NCBI GenBank assembly: GCA_050014755.1
Contig: JBEKCS010000067.1
Span: forward strand, 1 to 21,838
From: Bog-756 sp050014755
Lineage (GTDB): Bacteria; Actinomycetota; Acidimicrobiia; Acidimicrobiales; RAAP-2
Length of the DNA: 21,838 nucleotides
Direction of reading: 5' to 3'
The notes beneath the pieces are model-generated. The model was not told the DNA's origin. It ran no database searches and worked only from the letters and a program-made list of their open reading frames with translations. The position numbers and the translations under genes were made by a program. Positions 8,316-15,951 of this stretch are shown here, piece by piece (the stretch's first letter is position 1; each line of letters starts with the position of its first letter).

Positions 8316-8333
8316 CGTCACCATTACGTCACC
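8316..8333. promoter_or_regulatory. direct repeats CGTCACC spaced by 11 bp, candidate operator
   Basis: CGTCACC occurs at 8316-8322 and again at 8327-8333. The 11-bp centre spacing places both copies on the same face of the helix. The second copy overlaps the putative -35 hexamer (8324-8329) of the rightward promoter, the position expected of a repressor or activator site. The protein that would bind is unknown. Confidence 0.35.
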
Positions 8334-8352
8334 GGGCCGCAGACGGTAGGCT
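8324..8352 (+). promoter_or_regulatory. candidate promoter for the diiron protein/cyclase operon
   Basis: TTACGT (8324-8329), a 17-bp spacer and TAGGCT (8347-8352, in the context GGTAGGCT) resemble an actinobacterial housekeeping promoter with a good -10 and a partial -35. Transcription would begin near 8359, leaving a leader of about 43 nt that includes the GGAGG ribosome site at 8390-8394. Confidence 0.45.
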
Positions 8353-8401
8353 CCGTTCCCATTCCGTGGGTCCATTCCGTAGCGCGGTCGGAGGCTGGAC
8401 G

Positions 8402-9280
8402 GTGGAGCAACTGACGCTGGAGGCGAGGGTGGGGCGGCTCGAGGACGACCCGCCCATCCGCGTCGACTCGGTCGACCTGGACATCCGGCACCCGGCGGAG
8501 TTGGGTCGCACCTTCGAGGAGATCTTCGCCTACATCGCCACCGTGGAAGGTACCGTCACCCGCAACGTCGTCGAGATCAACGCGTTGCTTCCCGACCTCG
8601 ACGAGTTGGACCTCCGGTTTCTGTCCGCGTGGTCGTCCCACGAACTGGCCCATGCGGCGATCTTCGACGCCCTGCAGGCCGAGCTCGGGATCGTGCCCGA
8701 CGGCCCCTCCCGGGACGTGCCGGACGGAAGCGGCTCCCCCCGACCGAGGGCGACGTTCCGGATCGTCGGGATCCTCGCGGCCAACCGGTGGCTCCAGGAC
8801 GTACTCAAGTTGGTCTACCTGTCACTCGGAGCGATGCACGAACACATGACCTTCGACGCCTACCGCCACATGGCCGGACAGTTCGCGGCCCTCGGCGAGG
8901 ACGGCCTGGTGGCCACGGTCACCACTCCGATCAGCAGACAGGAGGCGGCCCATCTCGGGTACTACCGCCTGGCCGCGTCCACCCACCGCCGCAGGCTCTC
9001 CCTCACCCAGATCGATCTCGCCCGCTGGATCACGGCCCGCACCTACGCCCCGGTCGGCGCCTCACCGTGCGGCAAGCTCCCCGCCGGCCGGGTGTTCACC
9101 GGCCTCGCCGGGGACGACGTGGTCGAGGTCCTCGACGCAGTCCAGGCCATCGCCGACCAGCTCCTCGGGAACGGGACACGGCCCGTCCCCCGATTCGTCC
9201 ACTCCGCCATGGACGACTGCCTCCCCCGACCGTCGCCACCGCGAAGGCGACCCACCCGGAGCGCCGACCGATGGCCCTGA
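8402..9280 (+). CDS. ferritin-like diiron protein, distantly like acyl-ACP desaturase
   Basis: A 292-aa, mostly helical protein. Six residues fall in the order and approximate spacing of a ferritin-like diiron site: Glu49, Glu81 with His84 (ELAH), Glu147 (MHEHM), and Glu181 with His184 (EAAH). Plant acyl-ACP desaturase uses the same Glu, ExxH, Glu, ExxH pattern, so this is probably an iron oxygenase or desaturase-like enzyme. The substrate is unknown, and overall similarity to desaturases is only at motif level. There is no signal peptide or membrane span. GTG 8402 is chosen because GGAGG lies seven bases upstream; the GTG at 8366 lacks this. The last 10 bp overlap the next gene. The final 20 residues are a Pro/Arg-rich tail with no fold. 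Confidence 0.75.
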   Translation: MEQLTLEARVGRLEDDPPIRVDSVDLDIRHPAELGRTFEEIFAYIATVEGTVTRNVVEINALLPDLDELDLRFLSAWSSHELAHAAIFDALQAELGIVPDGPSRDVPDGSGSPRPRATFRIVGILAANRWLQDVLKLVYLSLGAMHEHMTFDAYRHMAGQFAALGEDGLVATVTTPISRQEAAHLGYYRLAASTHRRRLSLTQIDLARWITARTYAPVGASPCGKLPAGRVFTGLAGDDVVEVLDAVQAIADQLLGNGTRPVPRFVHSAMDDCLPRPSPPRRRPTRSADRWP

Positions 9281-12200
9281 GCCCGGTCTGCGCCTCCTGT
9301 TCGGAGCGGATCCCCGAGGGCGCCCGGTTCTGCCCGACATGTGGCCACCAGGTCGCCACGGACGCGGCCCCGACCGCCCTCGACGAGTCGATCGGGATGG
9401 CCCTCAGCACCGAGCTCCGTCACATCACCGTCGTCTTCTGCGACCTGGTCGGATCCACGGAGCTCTCCTCCACGACGGACGCCGAGGAGTACAGCGGGCT
9501 GATCCACGCCTACCAGCAGCGGGCGGTCACCATCGTCCGCGGCCTGGGCGGCGACGTGGAGGGGTACAGCGGCGACGGCATCCTCTTCCGGTTCGGATGG
9601 CCCCAGGCCAACGACGACGACGCCGCGCACGCGCTGACCGCTGCCCTCGACATCGTCGACGCGGTGGGAGCACTCAACGAGAGCCGCCGACTGGCCATCC
9701 GGGTGGGCGTCCACAGCGGACCGGCGGTGGTCGGCGAACTCGGGGGCGCCGACCGGCGGGCCATCATGTCGGTGGGCGAGACGCTCAACGTGTCGGCCCG
9801 CCTCCAGGGCGTGGCGGAACCAGGCACGGTGGTGGCGAGCGCGGCGACCATCGACCTGGTCGGGAGTCGCTTCGACGTCACCCCCCTCGGTCCGCTGAAG
9901 CTCCGGGGCGTGCCCGAGCCGGTCGACGGGTTCCTGGTCAGTGGGCGGACGGACGCCCGGTCGAGGATCGCCGCGTCCCTCGACCAGCCCAGCCCGTTGA
10001 TCGGCCGCGCCGGTGAGCTCGAGGTCCTCGACCACCTGTGGGACAGGGCCCGGGACGGGCACGGGGCCGCCGTACTCGTCACCGGCGAGCCGGGGGTCGG
10101 CAAGTCACGGCTGGCCTATCAGGTGGCCGACATGGTGGGCGACGACGACCACGTCTGGCTCGAGAGCTCGTGCTCGTCCTACACCCGGATGAGCGTGCTC
10201 CGCCCGGTCACCGACCTCGTGGAAAGCGTCCTGCACTTCGGGTCCGACCCCGATCCGTCGTGGCGGCTCACCCAGATCCGCCTCGGCCTCGAGCAGGCGG
10301 ACGTCGACATCCCCGGCGCCGACGCGCTCATCGCCTCCCTCCTCGGTCTCCCCTGCCCGACGGTGCAGACCATGAGCACGGAACTGCGCCTCGAGCGGAC
10401 GATCGCCGCCCTCGTGGCCTGGGTGCTCGCCCTCAGCCGCCGCCACCCGTTGGTCCTGCTCATCGAGGACCTCCACTGGTGCGACCCGACGACCATGGAC
10501 GCCCTGGACCTCATGCTCGACCGGGTGGCCGGTGCGCCGTTCCTCCTCGTCATGACCGCCCGTCCCGAGTTCGAACCGTCGTGGTCGAACCCCGACGCCG
10601 TCACCACCCTCGCCCTCGAGCCGCTGGACGACGACGACGTGCGGGAACTGGTCGCCACGCTGGGCCATGGGCGCACGTTGCCCGACCAGATCGTCGACCA
10701 GATCGTGGCCTCGGCCGGCGGCATCCCACTCTTCGTCGAGGAGGTGGGCCGCGGCGTGATCGAGTCGGGCCTCCTGGTCGGCGGGCAGGACACGTGGGAC
10801 CTGGCGTCGCCCCTCATGGACCTGGAGATCCCCGGGACGCTCCAGGCCTCCCTGCTGGCCCGGCTCGACGGTCTCGGGCCGGCCAAGACGGTGGCCCAGT
10901 TGGCCGCCGTACTGGGGCGTTCCTTCTCCTTCGACCTGCTGGAGCGGGTATCGGGCATGGACGAGGCGCTCCTCGCCCGCTTCCTCGACCGGGTGGTCGA
11001 GTCCGGGCTCGTCCTGCGCGACCCGTCCCACGGCGACGGCGAGTTCCACTTCAAGCACGTCCTCATCCAGGAGGTCGCCTACGAGTCACTGCTCCGCAGG
11101 AACCGGGCCACCATCCATGAACGGGTCGCCAGGGTGCTCGACGAGCAGATCGCCTCGGGTGCCTCCATCGCGGCCGAAGAGGTGGCCCGACACTACGAAG
11201 GGGCCGGACTCCTCCATGAGGCGGCCATCCACTACCAGCTGGCGGCCAGGCTGGCCGCCGAGCGGTCCGGTCACCGGGAGGCCATCTCCTTCCTCCTCCA
11301 GGGGATCGCCCTGGCCCAGCAGATACCCGACGTCACCCTCGGGCGGGAGATCGAGGTCGAGATGCAACTCGCTCTCGGGTCCTCCATTGCCACCCGCAGC
11401 TACTCGGACCCGGAACTGGCCGTGGCCTACGGCCGGGCCCGGGAGCTGTGCGAGCTCCTCGGCAACGACGAGCGGGTGGCCCAGACGCTCGGTGGTCTGT
11501 CCGTCTTCTACATCAACCGGGGTGAGATCGCATTGGGTGCAGAGCTCGCCGAGCGGGTGATCGCCATCGCCGACTCCCACCAGGACGAACTGTTGGAGGT
11601 CCTGGGCAAGGTCCAGTTGTGCCTGGCCCGGAGCTTCCAGGGACAGGCCACCGAGTCCCTCGTGCTGGCCACCCAGGCTCTCGCCGTCTACCGCCCCGAC
11701 CGGCACCTCGTCCTCGGCCACCGGTTCGGAACCGACCAGGGCGTGGCGGCCCACGTGTTCGCCGGATGGGACCACCTGGTGCTCGGCCACCTCGACCGGG
11801 GCCTGGCCCACATGGTCGACGCCGTCGATCTGGCCGACCGGATCGGCCAGCCGTTCAACCGGGTGTACGCCCTGTTCTTCCTGGCCAGCGGCCACTGCGA
11901 GCGCGGGGAGACCGCCGAGACGCTGCGCTACGCCAGGGAGGCCCGATGTCTGGCCGAAGAGCAGGGCTTCGCCTTCTGGACCGGCATCACCGGCGTCTGG
12001 GAGGGGACGGAGCGGGTCATCAGCGAGGGCGACCACGGGGCACTGGACGACGTCGTCCGGGCCGGGACGGTGGCCGGCGAGTCGGGGAACCTGGGCGGCG
12101 CGACCAAGGTGCTGTCGAGGATCGCCGAGGCGGCGCTGGCCGCGGGCGACCGCACGCTGACCCAGGAGATGATCGACGTGGCGCTGTCGGTGTCGACCGA

Positions 12201-12570
12201 GACCGGCCAGCACTGGTGGGACTCGGCGCTCCTGCGCCAACAGGCCGAACTCCTGTTCGACGAGACCGACACCGGAGCCGACGACGACCTCTGGGACCCC
12301 GCACACCCGTGGTCCCGGGCGGCCGACGCGTGGCTGCGGTCGCTCGACGTCGCCGACCGGTTCGACTTCGCCGTCCACGGGGTCCGCGCCGCCTCGGGCT
12401 ACGCCGGGCTGCTCCACCGGGTCGGTCGGGGCGAGGAGGGCCACCGCGTCCTGGCCCACTGGTACGGCAAGTGCACCGAGGGCCTCGACACGCCGGTACT
12501 GACCAATGCCCGTGCCCAGTTGGTGGCGCTCGAGGTGACCCGGCGTCAGGCGAAGCCCTGGTCGGCGTAG
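9271..12570 (+). CDS. zinc ribbon-class III nucleotide cyclase-AAA ATPase-TPR regulator
   Basis: A 1099-aa multidomain protein. Residues 7-24 form a Cys4 zinc ribbon (C7, C10, C21, C24). About 48-210 is a class III adenylate/guanylate cyclase domain with metal Asp58 (FCDLVGST) and Asp102 (SGDG), and transition-state Asn173 and Arg177 (NVSARL). About 245-560 is an AAA/STAND-type ATPase with Walker A GEPGVGKS (272-279) and Walker B LVLLIEDLHW (394-403), then a winged-helix-like segment near 540-620. About 640-1090 is a helical TPR-like region. The Lys that reads the purine in canonical cyclases (K-x-x-GD) is Gly98 here, so the nucleotide specificity or even the activity is open. ATG 9271 lies inside the end of the diiron gene (10-bp overlap), so the two are probably coupled. 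It is cytoplasmic, with no membrane spans. Confidence 0.9.
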   Translation: MALSPVCASCSERIPEGARFCPTCGHQVATDAAPTALDESIGMALSTELRHITVVFCDLVGSTELSSTTDAEEYSGLIHAYQQRAVTIVRGLGGDVEGYSGDGILFRFGWPQANDDDAAHALTAALDIVDAVGALNESRRLAIRVGVHSGPAVVGELGGADRRAIMSVGETLNVSARLQGVAEPGTVVASAATIDLVGSRFDVTPLGPLKLRGVPEPVDGFLVSGRTDARSRIAASLDQPSPLIGRAGELEVLDHLWDRARDGHGAAVLVTGEPGVGKSRLAYQVADMVGDDDHVWLESSCSSYTRMSVLRPVTDLVESVLHFGSDPDPSWRLTQIRLGLEQADVDIPGADALIASLLGLPCPTVQTMSTELRLERTIAALVAWVLALSRRHPLVLLIEDLHWCDPTTMDALDLMLDRVAGAPFLLVMTARPEFEPSWSNPDAVTTLALEPLDDDDVRELVATLGHGRTLPDQIVDQIVASAGGIPLFVEEVGRGVIESGLLVGGQDTWDLASPLMDLEIPGTLQASLLARLDGLGPAKTVAQLAAVLGRSFSFDLLERVSGMDEALLARFLDRVVESGLVLRDPSHGDGEFHFKHVLIQEVAYESLLRRNRATIHERVARVLDEQIASGASIAAEEVARHYEGAGLLHEAAIHYQLAARLAAERSGHREAISFLLQGIALAQQIPDVTLGREIEVEMQLALGSSIATRSYSDPELAVAYGRARELCELLGNDERVAQTLGGLSVFYINRGEIALGAELAERVIAIADSHQDELLEVLGKVQLCLARSFQGQATESLVLATQALAVYRPDRHLVLGHRFGTDQGVAAHVFAGWDHLVLGHLDRGLAHMVDAVDLADRIGQPFNRVYALFFLASGHCERGETAETLRYAREARCLAEEQGFAFWTGITGVWEGTERVISEGDHGALDDVVRAGTVAGESGNLGGATKVLSRIAEAALAAGDRTLTQEMIDVALSVSTETGQHWWDSALLRQQAELLFDETDTGADDDLWDPAHPWSRAADAWLRSLDVADRFDFAVHGVRAASGYAGLLHRVGRGEEGHRVLAHWYGKCTEGLDTPVLTNARAQLVALEVTRRQAKPWSA

Positions 12571-13721
12571 AACCCGGCGATGACCGCGGTGGTGGCCCCG
12601 ACCTCGGCGGCCAGGAGGTCGCGATCCTCCCCGGCGTGGGCCGTGCCCCCGAAGATGAGGGTGTGGTAGCTCGTGTCGTCCTCCACGTAGGCCATGTACA
12701 AGGTGGCGTCCAGCGACTGCGGGATGAAGCTGGTCGGGTGGTCGGGGTGTGGGTCCGGGAAGCCGAAGCTCCTACGGGTCAGCGGGGTGATGATGGTGTT
12801 GGATACCAGGCGCCGGGCGCCGGGCGCGTCCGACTCGTAGGGGCTGGCCACGTCGACGCCCAGCAGGTCGACCACCCGCCAGCGCCGCCCGGCGATCTCC
12901 GCCAGGCCGTGGTCGACGTGGCCATCGGGGTCGAGCTCCACCCCGCAGTACGGCGCAAGCGCGTCCTCGGGCACCCCGTAGACCCAGTTGGAGAAGTAGT
13001 TCCAGTCGGATTTGCCCAGCCGGATCAGGTCCTCGAACCGGGGAGCCGACTCCGCCCCGGAGGCCGACTCGAACCCGAACGGCCGGTCCCACAGCTGCCT
13101 CGGGCAGTCGAGTTGGTAATAGCCGAGGAAGACGTTGAACCACGGTGATTCCGGATCGGTGTAGCGCTGCGGGCCGTGCTCGGCGAAGGCGCCGACGCAG
13201 GCGACCACGTTGAAGACGAACGCCGGGTACGGCCGCGGGAACATCATGGTCTTGACCACGGCTCCGACCCCGCACAGGTCGCGCCGCTGCTCGTCGACGT
13301 GGATCCGGAGCACCGAAGCGTTGCAGCTCTGGCTGTCCCCGAAGTCGGGGTCGTGCACCGCCGGCGGGTGCACCGCGGTGCGACCGGCGATCTCGCCGAC
13401 GGAGGGGTCGAACCGGAGCACCGTCCGCCCACTCTTTCCGAGGGCGCACTGCCACGGTCGGTCGAACCACGACCGGACGTCGATCCCGACCTGGCGCTTG
13501 AGCGTGCCGGTGAAGACGTCGCCGGACAGCGTGAACCGGAACCGGAGGAGCCCCAGGGTCAGCCGGTGGCTGCGGGCGCGCCGCTCCTCGTCGAAGGTGT
13601 GCCGCCAGAGCTGTCGGGACCGGAAGCACACGGTCACCTCGACCGACTCGTAGGTGGGGAAGGCGTACTCCACGACCAGTCCCCACCCGAGGGACTGAGC
13701 CTGCGAATCGGATCGGGCCAC
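12546..13721 (-). CDS. hypothetical protein, 391 aa, unrecognised
   Basis: I do not recognise a family. The 391 residues look like a soluble, beta-rich protein with many aromatic residues (Trp, Tyr, Phe) and no signal peptide or membrane span. Conserved-looking patches include WFDRPWQCALG, MMFPRPYPAFVFNVVA and SFIPQSLDATLYMAYVEDD. Coding is supported by a GTG start at 13721 with GAGGA seven bases upstream, full-length non-repetitive composition and close spacing (26 bp) behind the phosphoesterase gene, with which it probably forms an operon. An accessory role to that enzyme is inference from position only. Its last 25 bp overlap the 3' end of the cyclase gene on the other strand, so the two messages share complementary ends. 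Confidence 0.8.
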   Translation of the reverse strand: MARSDSQAQSLGWGLVVEYAFPTYESVEVTVCFRSRQLWRHTFDEERRARSHRLTLGLLRFRFTLSGDVFTGTLKRQVGIDVRSWFDRPWQCALGKSGRTVLRFDPSVGEIAGRTAVHPPAVHDPDFGDSQSCNASVLRIHVDEQRRDLCGVGAVVKTMMFPRPYPAFVFNVVACVGAFAEHGPQRYTDPESPWFNVFLGYYQLDCPRQLWDRPFGFESASGAESAPRFEDLIRLGKSDWNYFSNWVYGVPEDALAPYCGVELDPDGHVDHGLAEIAGRRWRVVDLLGVDVASPYESDAPGARRLVSNTIITPLTRRSFGFPDPHPDHPTSFIPQSLDATLYMAYVEDDTSYHTLIFGGTAHAGEDRDLLAAEVGATTAVIAGFYADQGFA

Positions 13722-13747
13722 GATGTCGTCCTCGATGTCCAGCCGGT

Positions 13748-15331
13748 CTACGCCGGCGGATCGGGACGGACCAGCAGCGGAAAGAAGTGCCCGCCGAACA
13801 GGTGCGCGCCCTCCACGAACAGGTCACTGGGCACGTCGACATCCGGGTCGTACTTCCCCGGTTCGGCGTCGAGCCCGTGGACATTCGCCAGTGCGGCCAT
13901 CCCGTGGACGAGGTGGCGCCCGAGGGAGCCGAGCCCCATCCGGAGCGTGACCGGGTCCGGCCCAGCCACCGGCGCCGGTGACGCGACCACCGAGGGCCAG
14001 CCGGCGGGGTCACGAGGCTCGTCCAGGGAGAACAGCCCGTCGATGGTGGCCGCCGAGGCGTCCCGCCGGGACAGCGGCTCCCCGAGTCCCCACACCTTGC
14101 GGAGGGTGGCGATCAGCGACGTGTGCCGGTGCTCGCCGCTGACCAGGCTCCGTTCGGGGACCCAGGGCGATACCAGGATCGCCGGCACCCGGTAGCCGGA
14201 GCGGTCGAAGCCGAATCCGAGCTCTCCCGGGGAGTCGTCCGGCGGCACGGCGTCGGGAGGCGGCACGTGGTCGTAGGTGCCGCCCGGCTCGTCCCAGCCG
14301 ACGAACAGCGTCGTGTTCCATACGTTCGAAGCACCCTCGGTCGGCGCCCCCCGGACGGCGTCGTACAGGCGGGCCAGGAACTGTTCGCCGGACCCGACCG
14401 CGGAGACGGGATCCACAGGCAGCTCGACACCGGTCACCATGGCGTCACCGAACGGCGGGTGGTAGTCGGCGTGACCGCACAGCAGGTTGGGCTCGATCAG
14501 CGCGAAGTCCGGGAGCGTGCCGGCCCCGACGTCCCGCTCGAACTCGGCGAACGGGACGAACCGGTCGTGGAAGTGCTCCTTCAGCCTGGGTGCGTTGACC
14601 AGGCCGGTGACCGACAGCGGGCAAGGCTCGAGTACGTAGACCTTCCAGGTCCGGCCGCTGGCCTCGATCCGTTCGAAGATGGTCTCGGCCTTGTTGTCGA
14701 GGAAGAACCGTTCGGCCGGACTGTTGACGACCAGGCCCGACGACGATGCGGCCGTCCAGAACGACCGGTTGGGGAACGTCTGGGACGGGACCTCGGAGAA
14801 CCAGTGGTCGAACACGGCGAACCCCCGGGCGATGGCGCTCAGGACGGGCACCTGGTCCCGGGTGAGGCCCTGCATGATCTGGCGGTACTGCCGGAATTGG
14901 GGCGATTCGTGCCTCAACGACTCCCAGGTGGAGATGTAGTCGGTGACGAACCCGTCCATGGTCGGGCGGCGCCCGGGCTCGGGGGCGTTGGTCGACCGCA
15001 TCTTGTGGGCCGGCTTGCCGCGGTTCTCCTCGGCCAGGATCCCGAACAGCTGCGTATTGGTGTGCTGGTACTCCTCGCCCGGGTCGAGCTCAGGCGTGTC
15101 CCGCCCCGCCGCCGGTCCGTAGTAGACGTAGCCCGGTTCCGGGCCCACGTCGGACGGGGGGATCGGATTCGCCCACGCCGGGACCGGATTCGTCAGGACC
15201 TTGCCGATGACGCCCTCGAACCCTGGCTGCTCCCCGGGCTCCCACAGGTGGCCGAGCACGTTGTCGAAGGACCGGTTTTCGAAGATGACCAGGACGACGT
15301 GGTCCATCGCATGTGCCCGCGTCCGTTCCAT
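13748..15331 (-). CDS. phosphoesterase of the phospholipase C/acid phosphatase family (PF04185)
   Basis: A 527-aa protein with the family's hallmarks: the metal-binding FENRSFD near the very N-terminus (Glu18-Asn19), FPNRSFWTAASSSG in the nucleophile region, CGHADYHPP, VGWDEPGGTYDHVPPP, GYRVPAILVSPWV and the late HTSLIATLRKVWGL. Members cleave phosphodiesters or phosphomonoesters, such as phospholipids or phosphorylated metabolites. The true substrate is not readable. It is unusual in having no Tat or Sec signal ahead of the catalytic motif, whereas many relatives are secreted. It may act in the cytoplasm. The ATG at 15331 has GAGG five bases upstream, and that site is buried in a long inverted repeat described separately. 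The 391-aa gene follows after 26 bp. Confidence 0.88.
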   Translation of the reverse strand: MERTRAHAMDHVVLVIFENRSFDNVLGHLWEPGEQPGFEGVIGKVLTNPVPAWANPIPPSDVGPEPGYVYYGPAAGRDTPELDPGEEYQHTNTQLFGILAEENRGKPAHKMRSTNAPEPGRRPTMDGFVTDYISTWESLRHESPQFRQYRQIMQGLTRDQVPVLSAIARGFAVFDHWFSEVPSQTFPNRSFWTAASSSGLVVNSPAERFFLDNKAETIFERIEASGRTWKVYVLEPCPLSVTGLVNAPRLKEHFHDRFVPFAEFERDVGAGTLPDFALIEPNLLCGHADYHPPFGDAMVTGVELPVDPVSAVGSGEQFLARLYDAVRGAPTEGASNVWNTTLFVGWDEPGGTYDHVPPPDAVPPDDSPGELGFGFDRSGYRVPAILVSPWVPERSLVSGEHRHTSLIATLRKVWGLGEPLSRRDASAATIDGLFSLDEPRDPAGWPSVVASPAPVAGPDPVTLRMGLGSLGRHLVHGMAALANVHGLDAEPGKYDPDVDVPSDLFVEGAHLFGGHFFPLLVRPDPPA

Positions 15332-15335
15332 GACC

Positions 15336-15430
15336 ACCTCGCCACCAGTCGTTCGGTACCCGGGCCCGCGTCGCCCCGCGTGTCCCGCACCGTACGACGT
15401 GGACCGGGGCCCGGCAACCGGTGGCGAGGT
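15336..15430 (-). promoter_or_regulatory. large imperfect inverted repeat in the phosphoesterase leader that covers its ribosome site
   Basis: In the minus-strand message a 16-nt arm (15430-15415) pairs with 15351-15336. The first 11 positions match exactly, and the rest allow two G-U pairs. Directly inside, CCGGGCCC (15414-15407) pairs perfectly with GGGCCCGG (15367-15360), leaving an 8-nt bulge at 15359-15352, and CGTCG/CGACG (15399-15395 with 15373-15369) can extend the stem. The near arm contains the GAGG Shine-Dalgarno (15340-15337) of the phosphoesterase, so folding would mask it. This may be a translational switch or simply a stable leader. No known riboswitch class is recognised. Confidence 0.5.
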
Positions 15431-15442
15431 CCGTCCGTCCGC

Positions 15443-15460
15443 CCGGGCCGTCCCGCCCGG
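15443..15460 (-). terminator. short GC hairpin after the HTH gene, possible terminator
   Basis: CCGGGC (15443-15448) and GCCCGG (15455-15460) form a 6-bp all-GC stem with a 6-nt loop, nine bases past the stop codon of the HTH gene. There is no T-run after it. It could end that transcript or, together with the larger inverted repeat that follows, be part of one structured leader. Confidence 0.35.
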
Positions 15461-15468
15461 CAGGGCGA

Positions 15469-15951
15469 CTACCGCATCCAGGCCGTGTCGTGCTGGGCCT
15501 CCTTGAAGAACCGGTGGGCCAGCTGGCGGGAGATCCCCCACACGTTCCCGATCTGCTTCATGTTCATGCCCTCGTGGAACTGGGCGGAGATGAACGTGCC
15601 CCGGGCGTGGTGCCGGGCCCGTTCGAATTCGGCGAGGGCATCGGACAGGGACGCCCGCGCGTGGGCGACATCGACCCCGAGCAGCGCCCGGCCGGCGTAG
15701 ATCCCCGAGTTGAGCCTGGCCAGGGAGTGCTCGTACATCTTCTCGTGGGCCTCGAGGACGGCCCGGAGATCCCGGGCCGCCCGGGTCATCCGGATCACGT
15801 CCCGGATGGCCGCCTCCTGCCGGTCGTCCGGCGAGTACACCGCCGCGGTCGCCCCGTCCTGGGGGGGTTCGAGTGTGACCACGTCCCCGGCGGTCGACAT
15901 CATCGTCCGCTCCACTCCTTCGTCGTCGATCGCTGTCGCCTGGATGGCCAT
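15469..15951 (-). CDS. small helix-turn-helix protein, probable DNA-binding regulator
   Basis: A 160-aa protein, mostly helical. Residues 1-45 are acidic and probably flexible. About 45-125 is a long helical stretch rich in Arg, Ala and Glu. About 128-153 reads as a helix-turn-helix (NMKQIGNVWGISRQLAHRFFKEAQ), with the turn at WGIS as in many regulators. I cannot name the family. The ATG at 15951 has AGGGA four bases upstream. An internal ATG pair at 15903/15900 also has GGAG at suitable spacing, so a shorter form of about 144 aa is possible. It is divergent from the Crp-type gene and lies 137 bp upstream of the phosphoesterase on the same strand, which it may regulate; this is inference from position. 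Confidence 0.75.
   Translation of the reverse strand: MAIQATAIDDEGVERTMMSTAGDVVTLEPPQDGATAAVYSPDDRQEAAIRDVIRMTRAARDLRAVLEAHEKMYEHSLARLNSGIYAGRALLGVDVAHARASLSDALAEFERARHHARGTFISAQFHEGMNMKQIGNVWGISRQLAHRFFKEAQHDTAWMR

Larger units (their letters stand above)
8124..8401. promoter_or_regulatory. divergent control region between arcA and the diiron-protein gene
   Basis: This 278-bp region must hold promoters for both the leftward arc operon and the rightward diiron/cyclase pair. I see an inverted repeat with 8-bp arms GGACCCGG (8265-8272) and CCGGGTCC (8291-8298) enclosing an inner GGACC-AG-GGTCC dyad. Two direct CGTCACC repeats one helical turn apart, a rightward promoter candidate and two CCATTCCGT repeats (8359-8367, 8372-8380) complete the region. 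I found no clear FNR/ANR box (TTGAT-N4-ATCAA) or CRP site (TGTGA-N6-TCACA), and no confident promoter for arcA. Confidence 0.5.

Noticed and set aside
6903..8375. Longer 490-aa version of arginine deiminase
   Set aside because: The ATG at 8123 has a strong AAGGAG and matches the family's N-terminus; the extension has no homology-like features.
11086..12459. Minus-strand 457-aa frame
   Set aside because: It is opposite the TPR part of the cyclase protein. No domain, and the composition mirrors the sense strand.
14123..15700. Plus-strand 525-aa frame
   Set aside because: It is antisense to the phosphoesterase and the HTH gene, without recognisable domains or a ribosome site.
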